A stretch of 12,617 bases of DNA. It comes from Deltaproteobacteria bacterium (GTDB lineage: Bacteria; Desulfobacterota; Binatia; Bin18). The stretch covers positions 1 through 12,617 of the forward strand of contig JACQEL010000931.1 of NCBI GenBank assembly GCA_016200595.1. The letters run 5' to 3'. The position numbers and the translations under genes were made by a program. The notes below the pieces were generated by a model. It did not search any database and was not told the origin of the DNA. It saw only the letters and a list, made by a program, of their open reading frames with translations. Shown one piece after another: positions 1 through 4,530 of the stretch. The first letter of the stretch is position 1, and each line of letters begins with the position of its first letter.

Positions 1-70
1 GGTCACACATCTTGTCTGGATGGCCCTCGGATACCGACTCCGAGGTAAACAGAAAATCTTTTGCCGCCAT
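1..70 (-). CDS. metK: S-adenosylmethionine synthetase (MetK), N-terminal 23 residues, cut by window edge
   Basis: MetK makes S-adenosylmethionine from methionine and ATP in the cytoplasm. Only the first 23 codons are in the window. They read MAAKDFLFTSESVSEGHPDK and then MCD, which is the near-invariant MetK opening: FTSESVSEGHPDK contains the His that contacts the ATP triphosphate. The ATG at 70-68 is preceded by a strong ribosome binding site AAGGAG (plus-strand ctcctt, 79-84) with an 8-nt spacer, so the start is secure. It lies 204 bp downstream of a MetE-like gene on the same strand and has its own promoter (122-150). The neighbourhood therefore joins putative methionine formation to its activation to SAM. 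Recognition is from the motif alone, but the motif is highly specific. Confidence 0.95.
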   Translation of the reverse strand, partial: MAAKDFLFTSESVSEGHPDKMCD

Positions 71-78
71 CGTCACAT

Positions 79-84
79 CTCCTT
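79..84 (-). promoter_or_regulatory. metK ribosome binding site
   Basis: AAGGAG on the minus strand, 8 nt before the metK ATG. It follows directly after a possible pseudoknot in the leader (86-113), so it could be a target for translational control. Confidence 0.85.
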
Positions 85-93
85 AGCACGCAA

Positions 94-113
94 CTGCCCC
101 CATGCGGGGGCAG
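94..113 (-). promoter_or_regulatory. GC-rich stem-loop in the metK leader, possible pseudoknot
   Basis: CTGCCCCC (94-101) and GGGGGCAG (106-113) form a perfect 8-bp stem with a 4-nt loop (GCAT on the minus strand). Two short stretches downstream on the transcript could pair with the loop: TGCG (plus 89-92) with CGCA, if the closing pair opens, or GTGC (plus 86-89) with GCAT using one G-U pair. Either would make an H-type pseudoknot ending 1 to 4 nt before the Shine-Dalgarno sequence. Small SAM-binding leaders upstream of metK use this kind of layout. I do not recognise a known riboswitch family here, and a plain hairpin is the simpler reading. Confidence 0.45.
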
Positions 114-121
114 CAGGGCGC

Positions 122-150
122 ATATAATAGAATCCCACCTACAGCGTCAA
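122..150 (-). promoter_or_regulatory. Sigma-70 type promoter of metK
   Basis: On the minus strand the -35 box is TTGACG (plus 145-150) and the -10 box is TTATAT (plus 122-127), with a 17-nt spacer; shifting by one gives TATATG with 18 nt. Transcription would start near position 115, giving a leader of only about 45 nt before the ATG. The match to consensus is good and the distance to metK is right, but it is a prediction from sequence only. Confidence 0.7.
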
Positions 151-225
151 GGGGTGGGAGATTCTCAACAGTTACAGGTTTCCGTTGTCCCGACAAGCCG
201 GGCGAGTGCTCTCATTGCTGTCGCT

Positions 226-243
226 GCACGCGAAGAAGCGTGC
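226..243 (-). repeat. Short hairpin after the 386-aa MetE-like gene
   Basis: GCACGC and GCGTGC form a perfect 6-bp stem with a 6-nt loop, starting about 30 bp past the stop codon at 274. No T-run follows on the minus strand, so it is not a typical intrinsic terminator. It may slow transcription or mark the 3' end of the upstream message. Confidence 0.35.
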
Positions 244-273
244 CTATACCAGCCGCGAAAAAACGGCAGCCAC

Positions 274-1434
274 TCACCGCCAGAGCTGCGCCGTGGCCAG
301 CCGTGCGCCCTCCGCCATCGCCTGAAATTTGGCCCAGACCACGGTCGGATGCACCTCCGGCTGATAGGTGGCCTGAGAGGAGAAGCCGCAGTCGCCCCCA
401 GCAATCACGTTCTCCCGACCCACCAGTTTGGCATAGCGGATGATGCGCTCGGCAATCAGCTCAGGGTGTTCGACGATATTACTCGCGTGCGTGATCACCC
501 CGGGGATGAGGGCTTTACCTGCGGGCAGCTTCACGTTCTCCCAGACGTGGTACTCATGCTCATGACGCGCGTTGGCGGCCTCAAAGGAGTAAGCGCCGGC
601 ATTCACTTTCAACATTACCTCGACGATGTCTTTCAGCGCCGCGTCGTGCACCCGCGGTCCTTCATTGATCCCGTAACAGGTGTGGAAGCGCACCTTCTCC
701 GCTGGGATCCCCCGTAGGCCGTGGTTGAGTGCGGCCACATACAACTCGGCTTTCTTTCGTTTCTCAACGGCGCTCAGGGATGGATCACTGTAGACATCGG
801 TGAGGAAAGGGTCGTCGATCTGTAGGAGAAAGCCGGCATCGACGATCGCTTGGTACTCCGTGTGCATGCCCTCGGCTACCGCGTACAAATAGTCTTCTTC
901 GGTGCGATAGTACTCGTTGCTGCCCACGCCACTGGGCGCCACAGCGGGCAGGAAGACGGCAGCGGGCTTCAACCCCTCAAGGGCGGCTTTGAGGTTGTCA
1001 ATGTCTCGGCGCACGGCCTCGTGTCCCTGATAGCTGACCGGCCCGGTACACGCCAACGGGACGATCGGGGCGATTGAACCCCCGAGCATGGCTTGGCTGA
1101 AGTACTGCTTGTAGTATTCCGGGAAGGCCGCCACTTCCGCGGCAAAGAGAGTCATGCTCGCCCCCGGCCTCGGGGTAAAACCGCTCAGCCGCTCGTGCGC
1201 GTAGATAAAGAAACTCGACTTACCTTGCTCACCGTCGGTCGGAATATCGATGCCGCTCTCGACCTGCTGGCGGACCGTTTCAGTGACGGCGCGCTGCACC
1301 CGCCTAGCGTAGGCTTCGGGGTCGTAAGGCTCGCCGCGGACTTTCGCCTGCATCAGGTCGAGCAGGTCCTTGGGGCGTGCCAAGCTGCCGCAGTGAGTGG
1401 TCAGAATGCGTTCCGTACTCCCTTGCATGGTCAT
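274..1434 (-). CDS. Core-MetE type (cobalamin-independent methionine synthase family) methyltransferase, 386 aa
   Basis: A cytoplasmic protein of the MetE C-terminal-domain family (UROD/MetE-like TIM barrel), which uses zinc to activate a thiol for methyl transfer. With the start at 1434 the zinc ligands are complete: H251-x-C253 in FHTCYG, E285 in YSFEAA, and C349 in GGDCGFSS. The opening TTHCGSLARP and the TDGEQ and QIDDP (D207, D208) stretches are also family signatures. At about 386 aa it lacks the N-terminal domain of full MetE (about 750 aa), as in archaeal and some bacterial core MetE proteins. The frame stays open to 1503, but that part lies in a palindromic repeat and adds an unconvincing Arg-rich tail. 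The site AAGGAG (1439-1444) fits the ATG at 1434 (4-nt spacer) or at 1428 (10 nt). It could be a methionine synthase or a methyltransferase acting on another thiol; the substrate cannot be read from sequence. Confidence 0.85.
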   Translation of the reverse strand: MTMQGSTERILTTHCGSLARPKDLLDLMQAKVRGEPYDPEAYARRVQRAVTETVRQQVESGIDIPTDGEQGKSSFFIYAHERLSGFTPRPGASMTLFAAEVAAFPEYYKQYFSQAMLGGSIAPIVPLACTGPVSYQGHEAVRRDIDNLKAALEGLKPAAVFLPAVAPSGVGSNEYYRTEEDYLYAVAEGMHTEYQAIVDAGFLLQIDDPFLTDVYSDPSLSAVEKRKKAELYVAALNHGLRGIPAEKVRFHTCYGINEGPRVHDAALKDIVEVMLKVNAGAYSFEAANARHEHEYHVWENVKLPAGKALIPGVITHASNIVEHPELIAERIIRYAKLVGRENVIAGGDCGFSSQATYQPEVHPTVVWAKFQAMAEGARLATAQLWR

Positions 1435-1461
1435 GTGTCTCCTTTTTCTCGGCTGAGGGGT

Positions 1462-1580
1462 TGTCATTCTGAGCCGTAGCGCAGCGGAGGCGAAGAATCT
1501 CATGAAACGACAGACTGATAGTGAGATTCTTCGTCACGGAGTTTATCCTGAGCGTAGCCGAAGGGCTCCTCAGAATGACA
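1462..1580. repeat. 119-bp nested palindromic element (MITE/REP-like)
   Basis: Outer ends are a perfect 12-bp inverted repeat: TGTCATTCTGAG (1462-1473) and CTCAGAATGACA (1569-1580). Inside, CGAAGAATCTCA (1491-1502) and TGAGATTCTTCG (1522-1533) form a second perfect 12-bp inverted repeat around a 19-nt loop. Units such as TTATCCTGAGCGTAGCCGAA resemble, from memory, short palindromic repeats scattered through many environmental bacterial genomes. It has no coding capacity, so if mobile it would need a transposase supplied elsewhere. It sits directly upstream of the 386-aa MetE-like gene and artificially lengthens that gene's open frame. Confidence 0.8.
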
Positions 1581-1652
1581 TCCATCATAATTAACGTGAC
1601 AAACTACTGGACTGTTTAGCAGCGTCTTCACCTCTTGCAAGTCCTTCTTTAC

Positions 1653-1679
1653 GCGTACCCAGGCTCCGCCTGGGTACGC
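1653..1679. repeat. Perfect 12-bp hairpin downstream of the 372-aa MetE-like gene
   Basis: GCGTACCCAGGC (1653-1664) and GCCTGGGTACGC (1668-1679) pair perfectly around a 3-nt loop (TCC on the plus strand). No T-run follows on the minus strand, so it is not a standard intrinsic terminator. It could still protect the 3' end of the upstream message or act as a REP-type element. Confidence 0.7.
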
Positions 1680-1688
1680 CATGTGATC

Positions 1689-1701
1689 GTGGCTCCGCCA
1701 C
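1689..1701. repeat. Second hairpin with the same tip
   Basis: GTGGC and GCCAC pair around the loop TCC. The core GGCTCCGCC is identical to that of the hairpin at 1653-1679, ten bases away. Confidence 0.5.
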
Positions 1702-1716
1702 ACCTGGGACCGAGGG

Positions 1717-1740
1717 CGTCAACTTTTTTGGGGCTTGACG
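1717..1740. repeat. 6-bp inverted repeat just past the 372-aa gene stop
   Basis: CGTCAA (1717-1722) and TTGACG (1735-1740) flank a 12-nt loop containing a six-T run (plus strand). On the minus transcript the loop is A-rich and no U-tract follows, so terminator activity is doubtful. Confidence 0.35.
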
Positions 1741-1745
1741 AAGTA

Positions 1746-2864
1746 CTAGGCCGCTCCCCAGACATCTTCAGCCACCTTGACGACGAGACCCAATTTCGCC
1801 TTCTCGTCGTCAAGAGTGATTTTGTTACCATACATTTCGCTGGCGAACCCGCATTGTGGGCTCAGACACAGGTTCTCCACTGGCACGTATTTACTGGCTT
1901 CGTCGATCCGGCGCTTCAGATCGTCCGGGTTCTCTAGCTGCGGCGTCTTGGTCGTAACCAGTCCCAGCACAATCTTTTTGCCCTTGGGCACGAAGCGCAG
2001 CGGCGCGAAGTCACCCGCCCGAGGGCTGTCGTACTCCAGAAAGAAACCGTCCACGTCAAACGCATTGAAGAGCACTTCAGCCACCGGTTCGTAGCCCCCT
2101 TCGGCCACCCACGAGCTTTGATAATTGCCGCGACACAGATGCATGCACACTGTCATCTCCGGCTTGAGGCCGGCGATCGCTTGATTGATGAGCCCGGCAT
2201 AAATCCCTGGTAGCTTGTCCGGGTCCTCACCGATCTTGAGGGTATTTTCTCGCAGCACCGGATCGCAAAGGAACGCCAGGTTAGTGTCGTCAATCTGCAG
2301 GTAGGTACAACCGAGACGCTTAAGATCTTGGAACTCGTCGTTGTACACCCGCGCGAGGTCGGCGAAGAAGGCGTCCAGCTCTGGATAGGCCCCTTTATCT
2401 ATGGCACCGCGCCCGCCGCGGAAATGCACGATGGTTGGCGAGGGGATGCATATTTTTGCCGTCCGGCTGGTGGCTGATTTGAGGAACGCGAAGCTAGCCG
2501 TGGTGATGCCACGAGGACGGCCAAGCTTGCTTTTGACTACCGCCTTGGGCGGCGCATATTCGACCTCGCCCGCGGCATTGTGAAATTTTATCGGCAGGCC
2601 GCCCTCGATCGCGACGCCCTCGATCCTCTCGATAAAGTCCACCCACCAATGGTCGCGACGAAAGTCACCGTCGGTAACGCTCTGGAGGCCGACCTCCTCC
2701 TGCAGCTTGGCGACCGCGCGGATCGCTTCGTCCTCCATGGCTTTGAGCGCATCTGCGGGCAGCTCGCCTTTTTTCATTTTCTCGCGCGCCTCTAGTAAGT
2801 TCTTCGGACGTAGCAGGCTGCCAACGTGGTCTGCCCGGAAGGGCGGTTTGCCGTGACTAGCCAT
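1746..2864 (-). CDS. Core-MetE type (YxjG/YxjH-like) methyltransferase, 372 aa
   Basis: A cytoplasmic MetE C-terminal-domain family protein close in size to Bacillus YxjG/YxjH (about 380 aa), which are counted among 5-methyltetrahydropteroyltriglutamate-homocysteine methyltransferase homologues. The N-terminal ADHVGSLLRP and TDGDFRRDHWWVDF match family signatures. Zinc ligands are complete: H242-x-C244 (MHLCRGN), E277 (FFLEYDS) and C338 (SPQCGFAS). The QIDDT stretch (D192, D193) is the usual substrate-side acidic pair. The full MetE N-terminal domain is absent. The ATG at 2864 has a strong site GGGGAGG (2872-2878) 7 nt upstream, so the start is firm. It is clearly diverged from the 386-aa neighbour, so the two probably have different methyl donors or acceptors rather than being a recent duplication. 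The neighbourhood with metK suggests a role in methionine or sulfur metabolism; the reaction itself is inferred. Confidence 0.87.
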   Translation of the reverse strand: MASHGKPPFRADHVGSLLRPKNLLEAREKMKKGELPADALKAMEDEAIRAVAKLQEEVGLQSVTDGDFRRDHWWVDFIERIEGVAIEGGLPIKFHNAAGEVEYAPPKAVVKSKLGRPRGITTASFAFLKSATSRTAKICIPSPTIVHFRGGRGAIDKGAYPELDAFFADLARVYNDEFQDLKRLGCTYLQIDDTNLAFLCDPVLRENTLKIGEDPDKLPGIYAGLINQAIAGLKPEMTVCMHLCRGNYQSSWVAEGGYEPVAEVLFNAFDVDGFFLEYDSPRAGDFAPLRFVPKGKKIVLGLVTTKTPQLENPDDLKRRIDEASKYVPVENLCLSPQCGFASEMYGNKITLDDEKAKLGLVVKVAEDVWGAA

Positions 2865-2871
2865 ATTCTTT

Positions 2872-2878
2872 CCTCCCC
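2872..2878 (-). promoter_or_regulatory. Ribosome binding site of the 372-aa MetE-like gene
   Basis: GGGGAGG, 7 nt before the ATG at 2864. It touches the left end of repeat copy A, so the repeat would make up most of this gene's leader if transcription starts upstream of it. Confidence 0.8.
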
Positions 2879-2995
2879 TTAAGAAAATAAGAGAACGGGA
2901 TTATTCCCATTTTGACCGAATCAACAAAAGATAAGAAAGTATTATAGTGGGATTAATACCATCTCGGATATTTAGGCTTTGCCAAACGAAAGCTG
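2878..2995. repeat. Repeat copy A (about 115-118 bp, direct repeat of 7336-7455)
   Basis: It starts with CTTAAGAAAATAAGAGAACG, shared exactly with copy B, and contains the shared block GTGGGATTAATACCATCT. A hand alignment of 2878-2991 with 7336-7450 gives about 95 identities in 115 columns with one single-base gap. The element is AT-rich compared with its neighbours. On the minus strand the right end folds into a hairpin GCTTT/AAAGC with the 8-nt loop CGTTTGGC; copy B has a matching loop CGTTTGAC. Copy A lies directly upstream of a MetE-like gene. It matches no repeat family I recognise. Confidence 0.85.
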
Positions 2996-3009
2996 TTGCT
3001 CAGGGAACG

Positions 3010-3046
3010 TCGTAGCCCAGATGCAGCGCAACGAAATCTGGGGATT
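3010..3046. repeat. REP-like hairpin
   Basis: CCCAGAT (3016-3022) and ATCTGGG (3036-3042) pair around a loop containing GCAGCGCAACGAA. The layout gtagcccagat-(a)gcgcaacgaa-atctgggg resembles the widely scattered GTAGGxxGGxT...AGCG(C)A-type repeats known from many proteobacterial genomes. Family assignment is from memory. Confidence 0.6.
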
Positions 3047-3123
3047 GAGAGACAGGATCGCCCGAGAGGACAATATTCCATCTTGTAGTTTGCACTCGGC
3101 CGCGTCCTAGAATCACGCTCATC

Positions 3124-3522
3124 TTACCAGACGGTCACGACCAGACGCGAATCGGTAATTTGACTATCACAAGTAATCAAGGGACAATGCAGACGCTTTG
3201 CAGTCCCGACAATCAGGTGGTCAAACGGATCTACTAGCGCGAGCAACCCATACGCTTCCACGATATCCTCCCACGTCAGCGGCTCAACCAGGAATGCTCC
3301 CGTCTCTGCCATCCGCTCTTTCCATTCCGAGAACGGTACGGGTGAGCGTACCTGACCTCCTTCAATAAGCAAGGTGAGTTCAAAAAAACAGACGCTGGGA
3401 ATATAGATCGTGTCCTGGCGCCTCTCTGCCCGAGTGAACACCCTTCGCGCATTTCTTCCGAGTTTCTTGATTATTCCCAAGGCATAGAAGACAAAAGGGT
3501 GAGTATCGGTCACATAGATCAT
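3124..3522 (-). CDS. vapC: PIN-domain toxin, VapC family (132 aa)
   Basis: VapC toxins are PIN-fold, Mg-dependent ribonucleases that cut tRNA or rRNA and stop translation unless bound by their antitoxin. The acidic active-site set is visible: D6 in VTDTHPF, E48 in CFFELTLL, D98 and D101 in DPFDHLIVGTA, and D119 in ITCDSQI. The C-terminal LITCDSQI...VVTVW is the usual end of this subfamily, and 132 aa is the normal length. The ATG at 3522 overlaps the antitoxin stop by 4 bp (ATGA), so the two are translationally coupled. With no residue missing, the toxin looks intact. Function is assigned from family; the RNA target is unknown. Confidence 0.9.
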   Translation of the reverse strand: MIYVTDTHPFVFYALGIIKKLGRNARRVFTRAERRQDTIYIPSVCFFELTLLIEGGQVRSPVPFSEWKERMAETGAFLVEPLTWEDIVEAYGLLALVDPFDHLIVGTAKRLHCPLITCDSQITDSRLVVTVW

Positions 3523-3851
3523 GTGCGTGCCAACTCACGGGCCAATTCGGTAGACGACCGCTGGGTAGCCTCGGCCCACCTGCGGCGGATACGTCGTAGT
3601 GCCTCTTCCAGTTCCTCCGGGGAACCACACAACTTTAAGGAGCCCTTCACAGTAAAAGGCGCGAGCTTTTTTCGGGAACGCTCAGAAGTTTGTCCTGTCC
3701 GTGATAATTTTTCTTTCTCCACGGCTGAGGTGGACTTTGTGGGCCGTGCCACTATGATGACTTCTACGGCATCGCCCGCGTGGAACGGTAAATGGCTAAG
3801 GGTCAGGGTGCCATCCTGAGTCAATGTTGCCTCGACACGGTGCGTGCTCAT
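3519..3851 (-). CDS. Antitoxin partner of the VapC-type toxin (110 aa)
   Basis: A small protein directly upstream of and overlapping a PIN toxin, the standard antitoxin position. The N-terminal 35 residues (MSTHRVEATLTQDGTLTLSH, then a GDAVEVIIV strand) look like a compact beta-rich AbrB/MazE-like DNA-binding fold. After a charged linker rich in Lys, Ser and Glu, the C-terminal half (from about residue 60) has PFTVKGSLKLCGSPEELEEA and an Arg/Glu-rich helix, a likely toxin-binding segment. The frame is open to 3896, but the ATG at 3851 has the excellent site GGAGGT (3859-3864) 7 nt upstream, so I start there. It probably neutralises the toxin and represses its own promoter. The antitoxin family is not certain. 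Confidence 0.8.
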   Translation of the reverse strand: MSTHRVEATLTQDGTLTLSHLPFHAGDAVEVIIVARPTKSTSAVEKEKLSRTGQTSERSRKKLAPFTVKGSLKLCGSPEELEEALRRIRRRWAEATQRSSTELARELART

Positions 3852-3884
3852 CCTTCTCACCTCCGTAAGGCTCTTTGCGCTGAC

Positions 3885-3918
3885 ATTATAAAGCATGGTT
3901 CAGGCTCGCACTATGTGC
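3885..3918 (-). promoter_or_regulatory. Candidate vapBC promoter and operator
   Basis: On the minus strand a perfect -10 hexamer TATAAT (plus 3885-3890) lies 34 bp before the antitoxin ATG. The region 17 nt upstream is a weak -35 (TAGTGC) and overlaps a small palindrome GCAC-TAT-GTGC (3908-3918). A palindrome across the -35 region is where an autoregulating antitoxin would bind. The weak -35 keeps confidence moderate. Confidence 0.45.
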
Positions 3919-3996
3919 CTGTCGAAGGGTGACCAACAGCATAGGTAATGACTCACATGAAAAACGAATCCGTATCAGACCTTTGCCGAACGCAGC

Positions 3997-4530
3997 CTAC
4001 TGAATCGTAAAAGGCTTATTGCTGGGATCTTTGATAGCCGGATGGCTGACACTCCGCACCCGAATCTTTGCCTGCGCGGTCGCTGGCCCCGTCACTGTCC
4101 AGGCTTCCTGACGGTCATTAGCCGTGTTCGGGAGGATAGTCGTCCAAGGTGGCCCACCTGTGCGCGAGAGCTGGATATTAACCTTGCCATGCATACCAAC
4201 CGATTTCCAGCGAATCGTCTGGGTACTGCCTATAGGCCAGATTTCTCCGTTGTTGGGACTCAACACGGTCAGGCCGGTGATGGTGAAGTTGCTGTCACTA
4301 CTATCGTTGATGGCAGGGTCATCGACGCTCAGAACTCGGATGCGTGCTTTGGCTGTAACCTTCCCTTTCGCCTTCCATGCCTGGACACTGTCATTGGGCG
4401 TGTCGGCAACAAAGGTTGTCCACGTCGTACCGCCGTTGCGGGAGATTTGGATCTGGACGTTGCCACTGACACAAGAGATCCAGTGGATGGTCTGCATGCT
4501 ACCAATGGGCCAGATCTCGCTGCCGTTGGG
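3997..4530 (-). repeat. Two tandem Kre9/KNH-like domain repeats within the hydrolase gene
   Basis: Protein residues 791-878 and 881-970 are imperfect copies of one unit. Each has WPIGS-QTI-W near its start, QIS-R/QLSR-GG--WTT in the middle and KIRV/RIRV-SV--PAI near its end, giving about 270-bp coding repeats. Such C-terminal repeats are common on secreted or surface proteins. Confidence 0.7.

Larger units (their letters stand above)
1435..1745. other. 311-bp intergenic region with palindromic repeats
   Basis: No credible gene lies here. The stretch holds a 119-bp nested palindrome (1462-1580), a perfect 12-bp hairpin (1653-1679), a second hairpin with the same tip (1689-1701) and a 6-bp stem (1717-1740). 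The promoter of the downstream MetE-like gene must lie here or further upstream. The only -10-like hexamer I see on the minus strand is a TATGAT near 1589, without a convincing -35 box. Confidence 0.7.

Noticed and set aside
225..250. GGCACG...GC on the minus strand upstream of metK as a sigma-54 promoter
   Set aside because: The GG and GC doublets are one base off the required 10-nt spacing and the stretch is explained by the 6-bp hairpin; a good sigma-70 promoter lies closer to metK.
61..717. Long plus-strand open frame (218 codons) across the metK leader and the 386-aa gene
   Set aside because: It lies antisense to well-supported genes, starts inside metK and resembles no protein family.
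1435..1503. N-terminal extension of the 386-aa MetE-like protein to 409 residues
   Set aside because: The extension is encoded by the palindromic repeat and lies upstream of a good ribosome site (1439-1444).
1717..1740. Intrinsic terminator after the 372-aa gene
   Set aside because: The stem is only 6 bp and the T-run is in the loop of the opposite strand, with no U-tract following on the transcript.
2941..2946. TATAAT on the minus strand in repeat copy A as promoter of the 372-aa MetE-like gene
   Set aside because: No acceptable -35 box at 16-18 nt, and the hexamer is not kept in copy B. It may work as a weak -10 but I do not call it.
3852..3896. 15-residue extension of the antitoxin
   Set aside because: It would run through the strong GGAGGT ribosome site and the TATAAT box; the ATG at 3851 has ideal spacing.
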